A DNA stretch of 64,000 bases. Source: Herbaspirillum hiltneri N3 (lineage in GTDB: Bacteria > Pseudomonadota > Gammaproteobacteria > Burkholderiales > Burkholderiaceae_D). The notes beneath the pieces were generated by a model. That model was given only the letters and a program-made list of their open reading frames with translations, had not been told where the DNA came from and made no database searches. Every line of letters starts with the position of its first letter. The stretch's first letter is position 1. Both the position numbers and the translations under genes were made by a program. Location: positions 310,001 to 374,000 of the forward strand of contig NZ_CP011409.1 in assembly GCF_001267925.1 (NCBI RefSeq), read 5' to 3'. Shown here piece after piece: positions 19,873 to 29,541 of the stretch.

Positions 19873-20955
19873 TTATTGCGGCAGCGCCTTGGCTGCCGCC
19901 ACCACCTTGGCGGTGTCGAAGTTGTTGATCGCCGGGATGAACTGGTTGGTGTAAAGGTCTTCCAGTTTCGGGCTGGTCTGGATGATGTTGTTGGCCTTCA
20001 TGAACGCCACCATGTTGGCGACCGCACTGATCGGAATTTCACCCCACTTGACGCCCGGTTCCAGCTTGAGGAATTCGCCGCGCGTCTGGATGATGTGCAG
20101 ACCCTGCCTGATCGCAGTGGCATCGTCGAGGCTGGAGGGTTTGGTCAGCGGGAATACTTTCCAGTGCACTTTCAGCGATCCCTGCGGGTTGGCTAGTGCC
20201 GTCACCGAACCCATGGCCACGCAGCGCAAGACTTTCTCGATGGTCTGCGGACGCTTGGCGATCATGTCGTCGCGCACGAAGTAGGAGCCGCCGAAGTTGA
20301 GCTTCTCGGCGAACGGCGAGGAGAAGCGGCGCAGCTTCAGGCCCATGTTTTCCGCCGTGGCGATCTGCGAGTCCCAGGTGCCCCAGATGTCGACGCGGCC
20401 TTTCGACAGCGCCGTCACGGCTTGCGCGCCGGAGCCGGTTTCCACAAACGTCACATCCTTGTCAGGATTGAGGCCGGCTTCGGTCAGCATGCCCTTGAAG
20501 ATCTGCACCATCTGCGAGCCGTAGGACAGCACGCCGATGGTTTTGCCCTTGAAGTCGGCGAGCGTCTTGACCGGCGACGAATCCAGCACCACCGGGAACT
20601 GGAAGTTGTGGCGCATGTTGAGGTACACCGCCTTGATCGGAGCACCCTTGGTGCGCGCGATGATGGCGGCAGCGGGCCCCATGTTGACCATGTCGGCCTG
20701 GCCGGTCAGCACGGCCTGCATGGCGGTGGTGGAGTTGGTCGGTTGCAGCGTGACGTCGAGGCCGGCGTTTTCCCAGCACTTGGTGTAGATCGGCAGCGAG
20801 GTATTGTTGACCTGCGAGGCGTCCAGCACGTCGGTACCGATGGCGATGGTGACCTTTTCACGGGCCTGCGCCTGCGCATTGACCGCTGCGGGGGCAAGCA
20901 TCAGCGCGCCGGCGGCGGCGCCGGCACAGGTAAAGGCGGCAACTGATCTTTTCAT
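19873..20955 (-). CDS. ABC transporter substrate-binding protein (NitT/TauT/SsuA type)
   Basis: A 360-residue exported binding protein. The start at 20955 has GAGGA six bases upstream, and a signal peptide ends VNAQAQA. Motifs of the NMT1/SsuA-like family are present: QPTNSTTAMQAVLTGQADMV, VKTLADFKGKTIGVLSYGS, DVTFVETGSGAQAVTALSKG and RVDIWGTWDSQIATAENMG. It is the last gene of an operon with a CoA ligase and beta-oxidation genes. The matching ATPase and permease are about 11.5 kb away at 32418-34102, at the far end of the same cluster. It likely captures the carboxylate that the cluster degrades. Confidence 0.9.
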   Translation of the reverse strand: MKRSVAAFTCAGAAAGALMLAPAAVNAQAQAREKVTIAIGTDVLDASQVNNTSLPIYTKCWENAGLDVTLQPTNSTTAMQAVLTGQADMVNMGPAAAIIARTKGAPIKAVYLNMRHNFQFPVVLDSSPVKTLADFKGKTIGVLSYGSQMVQIFKGMLTEAGLNPDKDVTFVETGSGAQAVTALSKGRVDIWGTWDSQIATAENMGLKLRRFSSPFAEKLNFGGSYFVRDDMIAKRPQTIEKVLRCVAMGSVTALANPQGSLKVHWKVFPLTKPSSLDDATAIRQGLHIIQTRGEFLKLEPGVKWGEIPISAVANMVAFMKANNIIQTSPKLEDLYTNQFIPAINNFDTAKVVAAAKALPQ

Positions 20956-21037
20956 GATTTCCTCGTTGGTGAAGTCCAGCATCCTATCTGTCTCCGCGGA
21001 TACCCGCAGGTACGTATCGATCCATTCCTTCAATCAC

Positions 21038-21811
21038 TCAGCGGCCCTGAAAATGCGGCCGTCTTTTTTCCAGAAAGGCATGCCGCCCTTCCGTGAAATC
21101 TGCACTGGAAAACAATTGCAGCTGGCCATCCAGTTCCAGCCCCATGACGGTGTCGAGCGAGCCCGGCAGACGCGCGAGTGCGGCCTTGGTGAGGCCGACG
21201 GCGAGCGGCGGGGCGGCGGCGAACTGGACGGCCAGGTCGAACGCAGCCTGCTGCAATTCGTCGCTGCGCACCAGCTGATCGGCGAGACCCAGGTGCAACG
21301 CTTCTTCGCCGTCGACCACGGCGCTGGTGTAGAGCAGCCGGCGCACCTGGCCGGTGCTGACGCGTTGCGGCAGCGACCATAGCAGGCCCATGTCCGCCAT
21401 CAGGCCGACGTTGGAGTACGCAGTGCAGAAACGCGCGCGTTCGCTGCACAGCACGTAGTCGCAGGCCAGCGCCAGTCCCATGCCGGCGCCGAAGGCGGTG
21501 CCATCGACGGCGGCGATCAGCGGCTTGGACATGTCGGTGATGGTGCGCAGCAGGCGGTGCGCCAGCGTCATGCGCTTGCGGCTGGCCAGGGTGTCGCCGG
21601 CGGGCAGGCTGGATAAATCGCCGCCTGCGCAGAAACTGCGATCGCTGCCGGCCAGAATGATGGCGCGGCAATCGATGTCCCCGGCCAGTCGTTCGAGCGT
21701 TTCGGTGAGCGCCTCACGCATTTCCGGCGCCAGTGCGTTGCGGCGCTCGGGCTGGTTCATGGTGACGCAGGCGACGGCGCCGCTGCGTTCCACGGTGACG
21801 ATGCTTTGCAT
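21038..21811 (-). CDS. Enoyl-CoA hydratase/isomerase family protein
   Basis: A 257-residue crotonase. The oxyanion-hole segments are CRAIILAGSDRSFCAGGDLS near residues 48-66 and AVDGTAFGAGMGLALACD near 100-117. The usual catalytic glutamate region reads NVGLMADMGLLWSLPQ, so the second acidic residue is not in the standard place. The protein may thus act on an unusual substrate or as an isomerase or hydrolase rather than a standard hydratase. It follows the CoA-ligase gene by 72 bases in the same operon. Confidence 0.9.
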   Translation of the reverse strand: MQSIVTVERSGAVACVTMNQPERRNALAPEMREALTETLERLAGDIDCRAIILAGSDRSFCAGGDLSSLPAGDTLASRKRMTLAHRLLRTITDMSKPLIAAVDGTAFGAGMGLALACDYVLCSERARFCTAYSNVGLMADMGLLWSLPQRVSTGQVRRLLYTSAVVDGEEALHLGLADQLVRSDELQQAAFDLAVQFAAAPPLAVGLTKAALARLPGSLDTVMGLELDGQLQLFSSADFTEGRHAFLEKRRPHFQGR

Positions 21812-21883
21812 GTCCGCTCCTCCCTGGCGACAGGATGGCCTGCGCCGATGGTGTTTTTGCTACCGGATCAGCTGCTCTTCCCG

Positions 21884-23221
21884 TTATTCCCTGATGACGC
21901 GTTTTGCCTTGTGGGTGCTGCGCGCGAGCGTGCCCTGCGGCAGCACTTCGACGTGCGCGCCGACTTGCAGGCGCTGTTTGATTTCCTGTACCAGTTGCGC
22001 CGCCAGCCGTGCGGCGTCGGCCGACGTATCGATCTGTTCCACGCGCACGTGGATGGATTTCATGAAGCCAGCGGCGTCATGCACCGAGGCATTGATCACG
22101 AGCTGATATTCATCCCCGAGGCCGGGCGTGGCGCGCACCAGTTCTTCCACCGCCGATGGGAAGACGTTGACGCCGCGTACCACCAGCATGTCGTCGGCAC
22201 GGCCGCGCACGCCGCCGGTCAGGCGTGCATGCGTGCGGCCGCAGCTGCAGGGAGTGGCGTCGCGCACCACGATGTCGCCGGTCCACCAGCGGACCAGCGG
22301 ACCGGCCTGTTTGTCGAGATGGGTCAGCACCAGCACGCCCGGCGTGCCGTCGGCGACGGCGGCGCCGGTTTCGGCGTCGACCACTTCGGCGTAGGCGAAA
22401 TCTTCCGCCAGGTGCGGTCCGGCCTGCGCGGTGCAGTCGCCGGCGATGGGTTGGAATTCAAGGCAACCGTAGGCGTCGTAGGCGCGTGCACCCCACAGCG
22501 CTTCGATGCGGCGGCGGGTGGCGGGAATGCTGGCGCCCGGCTCGCCACCCATCATGATGCGGCGCACGGTCGAGGTAGCGGGGTCGCGGCCGCGCTTGCG
22601 CACTTCTTCGGCGAGATGGGTGATGAAGGACGGTGTGCCGCACAGCACCGTGCTGCCGTAGGTGAACAGGGTGTCGATCTGGCGTTCGGTGTCCTGGCTG
22701 CCGGCCGGAATCACCATGGCGCCGGCGCGCTGATAGCCCGCAGTGGCGCCGAGGCCGCCAACGAACCAGGTGTAGCTGAACATGCACTGCACGATGTCGC
22801 CGCGGCCGATATCCTGCGCGCGCGCGTGGCGTGCATACAGGCCGGCCCAGCGATCGAGGTCGTGTTCGCTCCAGAACTGCGGCGACGGCGCAGAAGTCGT
22901 GCCGGAGGAAAAGTGCATGCGCCGCACCTCGTCCTGCGGCACGGTCATGAATTTGCCGAACGGCGCTTGCGGGCCGATCGTGTTGATGTAATCAGGTTTG
23001 GTGGTAAATGGAAGTTTGCTCAGGTCAGCCAGCGAGCGCAGCTCGCCGACGTTCCAGTCCAGCTGCCGGAACAGCGGCGCGTAGTACGCGCTGTCCCTGG
23101 CAAGCCGCGCCAGCTGCACGCGCAATTGCGCCAGCTGGAATGCTTCCAGCCTGGCGCGATCCCAGCGTTCGGCAGGGTCGAGATGCAAGGGCGCGGCGGT
23201 GATCGGCGCACCGGAGAGCAT
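21884..23221 (-). CDS. Phenylacetate-CoA ligase-like (PaaK family) acyl-CoA ligase
   Basis: A 445-residue adenylate-forming enzyme of the PaaK type. The P-loop-like motif HFSSGTTSAPSPQFWSEHDL is near residue 105, followed by MMGGEPGA near 222, YDAYGCLEFQPIAGDC near 246, and GVRGRADDMLVVRGVNVFPS near 345. It activates a carboxylic acid to its CoA thioester with ATP. It is the entry enzyme of the cluster. The family mostly uses arylacetates or benzoates, but other acids are known. The gene begins two bases after the tetR stop (TAA-CC-ATG). Confidence 0.9.
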   Translation of the reverse strand: MLSGAPITAAPLHLDPAERWDRARLEAFQLAQLRVQLARLARDSAYYAPLFRQLDWNVGELRSLADLSKLPFTTKPDYINTIGPQAPFGKFMTVPQDEVRRMHFSSGTTSAPSPQFWSEHDLDRWAGLYARHARAQDIGRGDIVQCMFSYTWFVGGLGATAGYQRAGAMVIPAGSQDTERQIDTLFTYGSTVLCGTPSFITHLAEEVRKRGRDPATSTVRRIMMGGEPGASIPATRRRIEALWGARAYDAYGCLEFQPIAGDCTAQAGPHLAEDFAYAEVVDAETGAAVADGTPGVLVLTHLDKQAGPLVRWWTGDIVVRDATPCSCGRTHARLTGGVRGRADDMLVVRGVNVFPSAVEELVRATPGLGDEYQLVINASVHDAAGFMKSIHVRVEQIDTSADAARLAAQLVQEIKQRLQVGAHVEVLPQGTLARSTHKAKRVIRE

Positions 23222-23223
23222 GG

Positions 23224-23886
23224 TTATTGCTCCGCGCCGAGGCCGCGAATCGCAAAGGTGGAAATGGAATTGGCGACTGCCAGCTTTTCTTCTTCGGTCT
23301 GGTCGACGCGCGGACGGAACCAGATGGTGGTCCAGTTCAGTGCGCCGAAGAAGGCCTTCACGACGATCTGCAGGTCCTGGTCGGGTGCATGGCCTTCGCT
23401 CATGACCTGGCGGATGGTGTCGCGGAACAGGTTCTCGTACTGATCGCGCAGCACCAGGATTTCCGACAGCACTTCGCGCTGGGCGGCGGTGGTTTCACCG
23501 GCCAGATGCATTTCCAGGCCCTGCACCGCGACGCGCTGGTAGGGCAGGTGATCCATGATCACGGTGATGTGCGCCAGTGTCATGGCGCGCAGCTTGTCAA
23601 TGGCGCGGGCGTGGGAGCCAGATGCAGCACCCTGCACGGCGGCCAGGTCCATTTCCATGCCGCGCTTGTGCACGTCGAAGAACAGGTCGGCTTTCTTGCG
23701 GTAGTGGTGGTAGATCTTGCCCTTGGTGGCGCTGAGGATATCGGCGACATCGTCAATGCTGGTAGCGGCATAACCTTTTGTCATGAATGCCAGCGCGGCA
23801 GCGTCGAGAATCTCGCTGCGCGGGTCCGAATCGTCTCCGGCAAATTCATTGTTCGTCGATGTGGGACGTACTGTGTCGACCTTCAT
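23224..23886 (-). CDS. TetR family regulator of the catabolic cluster
   Basis: A 220-residue TetR protein. It has an N-terminal disordered tail of 22 residues, the helix-turn-helix at about 24-68 (SEILDAAALAFMTKGYAATS, DDVADILSATKGKIYHHYRK), and a helical C-terminal domain similar to those of acyl-CoA-responsive regulators (KstR2/FadR-like). It is encoded inside the first operon, with its start overlapping the acyl-CoA dehydrogenase stop (TAATG). Two matching palindromes at 25132-25145 and 29553-29566 are the natural candidates for its operators. The expected inducer is a CoA ester of the pathway. Confidence 0.92.
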   Translation of the reverse strand: MKVDTVRPTSTNNEFAGDDSDPRSEILDAAALAFMTKGYAATSIDDVADILSATKGKIYHHYRKKADLFFDVHKRGMEMDLAAVQGAASGSHARAIDKLRAMTLAHITVIMDHLPYQRVAVQGLEMHLAGETTAAQREVLSEILVLRDQYENLFRDTIRQVMSEGHAPDQDLQIVVKAFFGALNWTTIWFRPRVDQTEEEKLAVANSISTFAIRGLGAEQ

Positions 23887-25055
23887 TATGCTTGCTCCTC
23901 GTTATTGAACTCGGCTTGAATCGCCCGTGCGAGCACCAGTCTCTGGATCTCCGAAGTACCTTCATAAATTTCGGTAGCGCGTTGATCACGATAAAGACGC
24001 TCGACGAGCGAAGGCTTCACGAAACCTTCTCCGCCAAATACCTGTACACCGATATCGACTGCATCGTGAGCAGCCTCGCTACAGAATAACTTCGCTTGGG
24101 CGCCGATAAGCGCGACATCCTGACCAGTATCAAAACTGCGGGCGGTTTCGTATGCAAGCATTCTACCTGCGGATAACCGGGTTGCGACATCTGCAAGTTT
24201 GAAACCTATGCCCTGATGATCGAGAAGACGCTGGCCGAAGGTGGTGCGAACCGCCGCCCGGCGCGCCGCAGCGTCATATGCGGCGCGTGCGATGCCGTTC
24301 GATTGCGCGGCCACCACGACACGTCCGACGTTGAGCGCTTCGAGCGCCAGCCTGAGCGCTTTGCCCGGTGCGGCGATCATGCAGTCGGCGGCGACCCAGG
24401 TGTCGAGCACGACGGTGCTGTTGACGGTGCCGCGCATGCCCATCTTGTCTTCGCGCGCGTCGTCGCGCACGCCTTCGGCATCGGCTGCGACCATGAAGGC
24501 GGCGATACCGCGCCGGCCTGCGCCCGGTTCCGTTTGCGCAAATACCACGTAGTATGCGCACTCGCCGCCGCCGCCGATCCAGCGTTTCTCGCCGCGCAGT
24601 CGCCAGCCTCTGTTCTCCGCTGTGGCGACGGTTTGCATGTTGGACGGATCAGAGCCGGCTTCGCGTTCGCTGAGCGCGAATGAAATCGATTTGCGTCCGG
24701 CCACCATGGCGCGGATGTAGGTATCTTTCTGGCCGGTGGTGCCGGCGCGCAGCAATGGCATTGCGCCCAGCTGCAGCGTGGCGACGATGCCGCTGGTGGA
24801 GGCACAGGCTTGCGCCAGTTCTTCGATCACGGCGCAGAACGCGGTCAGTGAAGCGCCGCCGCCGCCGTAGTCTTTCGGGATGAACATGGATGCGATGCCG
24901 CTCTCATGGAGGGCTTCAACATTTTCGTGGGGATAGCGCTGGTCGCGATCGATGGCTGCAGCACGCGGCGCCAGCTGATCATGGGCAAGGCGGTGCGCAA
25001 TATCGCGCCACTTGCTTGCATCCGGATCAAGGGAAGGTTCCCAGATAATCGCCAT
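23886..25055 (-). CDS. Acyl-CoA dehydrogenase
   Basis: A 389-residue flavoenzyme with standard features. The FAD/substrate motif FALSEREAGSDPSNMQT is near residue 125. The region around LDTWVAADCMIAAPGKALRL follows, and the C-terminal IYEGTSEIQRLVLARAI carries the catalytic-base glutamate segment. It introduces a double bond in the acyl-CoA made by the ligase. It is the first gene of a minus-strand operon with tetR, ligase, hydratase and binding protein, and is transcribed from the divergent promoter at 25129-25157. Confidence 0.94.
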   Translation of the reverse strand: MAIIWEPSLDPDASKWRDIAHRLAHDQLAPRAAAIDRDQRYPHENVEALHESGIASMFIPKDYGGGGASLTAFCAVIEELAQACASTSGIVATLQLGAMPLLRAGTTGQKDTYIRAMVAGRKSISFALSEREAGSDPSNMQTVATAENRGWRLRGEKRWIGGGGECAYYVVFAQTEPGAGRRGIAAFMVAADAEGVRDDAREDKMGMRGTVNSTVVLDTWVAADCMIAAPGKALRLALEALNVGRVVVAAQSNGIARAAYDAAARRAAVRTTFGQRLLDHQGIGFKLADVATRLSAGRMLAYETARSFDTGQDVALIGAQAKLFCSEAAHDAVDIGVQVFGGEGFVKPSLVERLYRDQRATEIYEGTSEIQRLVLARAIQAEFNNEEQA

Positions 25056-25115
25056 CGTCTCTCCATTGCGCCGAAGGCTCGGCGATAAGTCTGTTGTAGA
25101 GCGGCTTTACTGATA

Positions 25116-25157
25116 TTGACTTCATCTTAATATACTAAGTAGTATGAATGGAGTCAA
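25116..25157. promoter_or_regulatory. Divergent promoters with palindromic operator (copy 1)
   Basis: The perfect palindrome ATACTA-AG-TAGTAT lies at 25132-25145. For the plus strand, TTGACT (25116-25121) and TAGTAT (25140-25145) are 18 bases apart. For the minus strand, TTGACT (25157-25152) and TATATT (25134-25129) are 17 bases apart. The operator covers both -10 regions, so one bound repressor would shut both directions. The same layout recurs at 29542-29582. Confidence 0.75.
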
Positions 25158-25263
25158 ATAGCATTCCGCATTATTTTCGAACACGCGTTCGCCTACTGTA
25201 CACGCGAACAAAAATTCTGTTTTGACGCAGCTTAAAACCTTCAAAAGGGGCCTGGAGGCGGCA

Positions 25264-26451
25264 ATGAGCGAAAGAGTCTTTGTCACTGGTGTCGGCATGG
25301 TGCCGTTTGCAAAGCCAAGTACCAGTGCGTCGTATGTGGAAATGGGCGCGGCCGCCGCGCGCGCCGCGCTCGCCGACGCCGGCATTCGGTACGACGCGAT
25401 CGAACAAGCCTACGCAGGATATGTGTACGGCGACTCCACCGTCGGCCAGGCGATGCTCTACGAAGTCGGCCTGAGCGGCCTGCCCATCATCAACGTCAAC
25501 AACAATTGCGCGACCGGTTCCACCGCCTTGTTCCTGGCGCGCCAGGCAATCGCCAGCGGCGCCATCGATTGCGCGCTGGTGGTCGGCGTGGAGCAGATGA
25601 TGCCGGGGCCGCTGCGAACCATTTACACCGACCGGCCGGCGCCGTTGCAGCGCTTCCTCGACACCATGGCAAGCAACCGCGGCTATGACCCGGAGCTGCC
25701 GCGCGCGCCGCAATTCTTTGGCGGCGCGGGCCAGGATTATCTGGATCAATACGGCATCGCACCGGAAACCTTCGGACGCATTTCGGTGAAGGCGCGCCGG
25801 CATGCAGCCAACAATCCCTACGCAGTATTCCGCACGCCGGTGACGTTGGAAGAAGTCATGGCTTCGCCGACCGTGTTCGGTTTGCTGACGCGCCTGCAAT
25901 GCTGTCCGCCGACCTGCGGCGCGGCGGCGGCGGTGCTGTGCTCCAAACGTTTCGCGCGCTGGTTCCATCTCGACACCGGCGTCGCCATCGCGGCGCAGGC
26001 CATGACCACCGACCGCCCCGATTCGTTCGACAGCGGCGACATGCGCAAACTGGTGGGCTACGGCATGGCGGCCGCCGCGGCGGAGCGCGCGTATGCCGAG
26101 GCCGGCGTCGGGCCGGAAGATATCCAGGTGGTCGAATTGCACGACTGTTTCACCGCCAACGAACTGATCAGCTACGAAGCGCTGCAACTGACGCCGCCCG
26201 GCACCGCCGAGAAATTCATCCTCGATGGCGACAACACCTATGGCGGCAAGATCGTCACCAATCCTTCCGGCGGCCTGCTGTCGAAAGGCCACCCGCTGGG
26301 CGCCACCGGCCTGGCGCAATGCGCCGAGCTGACCTGGCAGTTGCGCGGCCAGGCCGAACGGCGCCAGGTCGACGGCGCGCGCTGGGGTTTGCAGCACAAC
26401 CTCGGTCTCGGCGGCGCCTGCGTCCTCACCGTCTACGAAAAAACCGACTGA
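25264..26451 (+). CDS. SCP-x-type thiolase / acetyl-CoA acetyltransferase
   Basis: A 395-residue thiolase of the sterol-carrier/lipid-transfer class. The nucleophile Cys82 lies in NNNCATGSTALFLARQAI. VELHDCFTANELI near residue 295 and GHPLGATGLAQCAELTWQLR near 345 supply the other active-site parts; the second cysteine loop differs from classical thiolases, as is usual in this class. Start at 25264 with GGAGG upstream. It would cleave a 3-ketoacyl-CoA, often branched or cyclic in this subfamily. It is followed by an SDR gene after 72 bases. Confidence 0.92.
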   Translation: MSERVFVTGVGMVPFAKPSTSASYVEMGAAAARAALADAGIRYDAIEQAYAGYVYGDSTVGQAMLYEVGLSGLPIINVNNNCATGSTALFLARQAIASGAIDCALVVGVEQMMPGPLRTIYTDRPAPLQRFLDTMASNRGYDPELPRAPQFFGGAGQDYLDQYGIAPETFGRISVKARRHAANNPYAVFRTPVTLEEVMASPTVFGLLTRLQCCPPTCGAAAAVLCSKRFARWFHLDTGVAIAAQAMTTDRPDSFDSGDMRKLVGYGMAAAAAERAYAEAGVGPEDIQVVELHDCFTANELISYEALQLTPPGTAEKFILDGDNTYGGKIVTNPSGGLLSKGHPLGATGLAQCAELTWQLRGQAERRQVDGARWGLQHNLGLGGACVLTVYEKTD

Positions 26452-26523
26452 GCCGAAGCTTGTCCCTCATCAACCCGTGAAGCGCGGCACAGACTGCGTC
26501 CTCAAGGCAATTCAGGAGAGCAC

Positions 26524-27360
26524 ATGAACAAGAAGCTGGAAGGTAAAGTCGCCATCGTCAGCGGTTCCGGCCGCGGCATCGGACGCGAGATCGCGCTCAA
26601 GCTGGCTGCCGACGGCGCAGCGCTGGTCATCAATGATCTCGATGACAGCGTGGCCGACAGCGTCATGCAGGAAATCACCGGCGCCGGCGGTCGCGCCACC
26701 GTCTGCTGCGGCGATGTCACGGCGGCGGATTTCGCGGCGCGCTTCATCGACACCGCGCTGACCAGCTTCGGCCGCCTCGACATCATCGTCAACAATGCCG
26801 GCTACACCTGGGACAACGTGATCCAGAAGATGACCGACGAACAATGGGACGCCATCATGGCGGTGCACGTGACGGCGCCGTTCCGCATCTTGCGGGCGGC
26901 GTCGGAATATTTCCGCCGCGCCGCCCGGGAGGAAGCCGCACAAGGCGTCGACGTGTTCCGCAAGGTGGTCAACATTTCGTCGGTGTCGGGCGTGATGGGC
27001 AATGCCGGGCAGGCCAATTATTCCGCCGCCAAGTCGGCCATCAACGGGCTCACCAAGGCGTTGGCCAAGGAGTGGGGACGCTACAAGGTCAACGTCAACA
27101 GCGTTGCCTTCGGCCTGATCAAGACGCGGCTGACCGAAGCGACGGCGGGCGCAGATTCTGCCGGCGCCACGATCAACATTGCGGGTAACGAGATCAAGGT
27201 CGGCGTCAACCAGCAGCTGATGCAGAACCTGGAAACCATGATACCGATGGGCCGCGCCGGCACACCGGCGGAAGCGGCCGGCGCGGTGTACCTGTTCTGC
27301 ATTCCGGAGTCGAATTACATCAGCGGGCAGATCGTGATCTGCGGCGGCGGACGTCCTTAG
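26524..27360 (+). CDS. SDR family 3-hydroxyacyl-CoA dehydrogenase / FabG-like
   Basis: A 278-residue SDR. The NAD(P) motif GSGRGIGRE is at residues 14-22, NNAGYTWDN near 90, catalytic Ser near 156 and YSAAK near 169. It ends ISGQIVICGGG, as in many FabG-like dehydrogenases. In this operon the likely task is oxidation of the 3-hydroxyacyl-CoA formed by the hydratase, giving the thiolase substrate. An AGGAG site precedes the ATG. Its stop overlaps the stop of the opposite acyl-CoA dehydrogenase gene by three bases. Confidence 0.9.
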   Translation: MNKKLEGKVAIVSGSGRGIGREIALKLAADGAALVINDLDDSVADSVMQEITGAGGRATVCCGDVTAADFAARFIDTALTSFGRLDIIVNNAGYTWDNVIQKMTDEQWDAIMAVHVTAPFRILRAASEYFRRAAREEAAQGVDVFRKVVNISSVSGVMGNAGQANYSAAKSAINGLTKALAKEWGRYKVNVNSVAFGLIKTRLTEATAGADSAGATINIAGNEIKVGVNQQLMQNLETMIPMGRAGTPAEAAGAVYLFCIPESNYISGQIVICGGGRP

Positions 27361-28514
27361 TTTTTCCCCGCATGCTCCTTGAGCATCTGCTTCGCGATCA
27401 GCAACTGCTGGATCTGCGAGGTGCCTTCGTAGATGCGCATCACGCGCACGTCGCGGCAGATGCGCTCGATCGGGTAGTCGCACATGAAGCCGGCGCCGCC
27501 GAAAATCTGCAGCACGCGGTCGGCCACCTTGCCCACCGTTTCCGTGGCGAACAACTTGCAGCACGAGGCTTCCTTGATCACCGGCAGGTCCTGGTCGAAA
27601 CGGCGCGCCGTATGTTCGACCATGCACTGCGCGGCCAGCAGCTCGGTTTCGGAATCGGCCAGCATCGCCTGCACCAACTGATGCTGCGCGATCGGTTGGC
27701 CGAAGGCGCGGCGTCCGGTGGCGTAGCCGAGCGCTTCTTCGATCAGGCGACGGCCGGCGCCGATGGCGGCGGCGGCAACGCCGAGGCGGCCGCGATTGAG
27801 CGAGGACATCGCCAGCGCAAAGCCGAGTCCCGGTTCGCCGATGATGGCGTCGGCGGGAATGCGGCAGTCGCTGAAGATCACGTCGGCCGTGTGCGAGCCG
27901 TGCAATCCCATCTTGCGGTCGGTGTTGCCGATGCTCAGGCCGGGCGCGCCGCGTTCCACGATGAAGGCGGACAAGCCGCGATGGTCGCGACTGCCGGCAT
28001 CGGTGCGCGCGATCACGGTGAAGACGTCGGCCGAGGGCGCATTGGTAATGTAGCGTTTGACGCCGTTGAGGACCCACTGGTCGCCATCCCGGCGTGCGCT
28101 GGTGCGCAGTGCGGCGGCATCGGAGCCGCAATCCGGTTCGGTCAGGCAGAACGCCGCGATCATTTCCCCCGCAGCCATGCGCGCCAGATAACGTTCGCGC
28201 TGCGCGTCGCTGCCGTAGCTCAGCAGGCCGTGCGAGCCGACGCCGTTGTTGATGCCGATGGCGGAGCGGAACGACAGGCTGGCGCGGCACAGTGCGATGA
28301 GCACTGCGACTTCATCTTCCATGCCCAGGCCGAGGCCGCCCCAGCGCTCCGGAATGCCGAGGCCGAACAGGCCGAGCGCCGCCATTTCGCCGAGGATGTC
28401 GTCGGGTACGCGCCGCTGTTCTTCCACCAGCGTTTCATTCGGCAGCAAGCGTTCGGCGACGAAGCGCTCCACCGCGGCGACGAATTGTTTGCGGGTGTGG
28501 TCGTCAAGCGCCAT
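27357..28514 (-). CDS. Second acyl-CoA dehydrogenase
   Basis: A 385-residue acyl-CoA dehydrogenase. It has AAFCLTEPDCGSDAAALRTS near residue 120, DRKMGLHGSHTADVIF, GRRAFGQPIAQHQLVQAMLA and the C-terminal MRIYEGTSQIQQLLIAK with the catalytic-base glutamate. The start at 28514 (MALDDHTRK) overlaps the end of the upstream MaoC gene by 11 bases. It differs clearly from the enzyme at 23886-25055, so the pathway may contain two distinct dehydrogenation steps or two chain lengths. Confidence 0.93.
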   Translation of the reverse strand: MALDDHTRKQFVAAVERFVAERLLPNETLVEEQRRVPDDILGEMAALGLFGLGIPERWGGLGLGMEDEVAVLIALCRASLSFRSAIGINNGVGSHGLLSYGSDAQRERYLARMAAGEMIAAFCLTEPDCGSDAAALRTSARRDGDQWVLNGVKRYITNAPSADVFTVIARTDAGSRDHRGLSAFIVERGAPGLSIGNTDRKMGLHGSHTADVIFSDCRIPADAIIGEPGLGFALAMSSLNRGRLGVAAAAIGAGRRLIEEALGYATGRRAFGQPIAQHQLVQAMLADSETELLAAQCMVEHTARRFDQDLPVIKEASCCKLFATETVGKVADRVLQIFGGAGFMCDYPIERICRDVRVMRIYEGTSQIQQLLIAKQMLKEHAGKN

Positions 28515-29427
28515 GGAGGATTTCCTTGCGGGTCTTTGTTTCGGCGTGGGCAGCCATGACGGCGGCGCCATGGTTGAGCACCACCACGCCGCGCTGCGGG
28601 ATGCTGCTGCGGAACGCGACCTGGTTGCCGTCGCGCCAGATTTCCGTGCGCAGAATTTCACCTGGATACACCGGCGCCGAAAAGCGCGCGCCGATCGATC
28701 GGATGTCCAGGCGGTCGCCGGGGTCGGGCGACCAACACAGCGCCTTGAGCAAGGCGTGGCCGGCCACGCCGAAGGTGCACAGGCCATGCAGGATCGGCCG
28801 CGGGAAACCGGCGCGCAGGGCCACTTCGGGATCGGCGTGCAGTGGGTTGTCGTCGCCCGACAGCCGGTAGATCAGCGCGGCCTGCGACAGGATGGGCAAG
28901 TCGATGCAGAAATCCGCCGGACGTTCCGGCAACGGCGACGGCGCGGGATGAGCATGGCCCGATGCCGGCATGTGCTGCACGCCGCCGTCGCCGCGGCACA
29001 TGGTGGTCATGCGCAGGGTGCAGACCGGCTCGCCGCTGTCTTCGTCGGTGACCACGCGTTCCTGATAGATCAGCGCGCCCTTGTCGGGGCCCTTGTCGAC
29101 GATATCGACGATGCGGGTGTCGCCGATCAGCCGCGCACAGACCGGCAGCGGCTTGTGCACGATCACCTGCTGTTCGGCATGCACCACGCGCGTCCAGTCG
29201 ATGCCGGTGTCGGGCAGCTTCATCCAGAAGCCCGGATGCGCCAGCACCGTCGCCATGGTCGGCAGCACGCGCAGGCCTTCTTCATACACATACCGGAGTT
29301 GGTCGCGGTCGAGCGGATCGGCGCCGAGACCGACGCCGAGCGCGTACAGGATGCAATCCTGCGGGCGCAGGTGTTGACGCGCGATGGGAATCTTCCAGTG
29401 CATCAGCTTGCGATAGTCGATCGTCAT
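28504..29427 (-). CDS. MaoC family enoyl-CoA hydratase (double hot-dog, hydratase 2 type)
   Basis: A 307-residue protein, the length of two fused hot-dog domains as in eukaryotic-type hydratase 2. The hydratase motif is in the C-terminal half: YRLSGDDNPLHADPEVALRA, containing the catalytic Asp and His, then GFPRPILHGLCTFG. The N-terminal half (YVYEEGLRVLPTMATVLAHP) forms the substrate-binding domain. It adds water to a 2-enoyl-CoA with R stereochemistry. It opens a minus-strand operon with the second acyl-CoA dehydrogenase. The ATG at 29427 has a GAGG site. Confidence 0.9.
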   Translation of the reverse strand: MTIDYRKLMHWKIPIARQHLRPQDCILYALGVGLGADPLDRDQLRYVYEEGLRVLPTMATVLAHPGFWMKLPDTGIDWTRVVHAEQQVIVHKPLPVCARLIGDTRIVDIVDKGPDKGALIYQERVVTDEDSGEPVCTLRMTTMCRGDGGVQHMPASGHAHPAPSPLPERPADFCIDLPILSQAALIYRLSGDDNPLHADPEVALRAGFPRPILHGLCTFGVAGHALLKALCWSPDPGDRLDIRSIGARFSAPVYPGEILRTEIWRDGNQVAFRSSIPQRGVVVLNHGAAVMAAHAETKTRKEILHGA

Positions 29428-29541
29428 GTAGCCTCGTCGATGGTGGGCATTTACTGACATGAACCCGGCGCTGCCAGGGCGGCAGCGAGGCAAGGCGGAG
29501 ATTGGCGCCGCCAATGCGGCTAAGGAATGACGGAATCGACC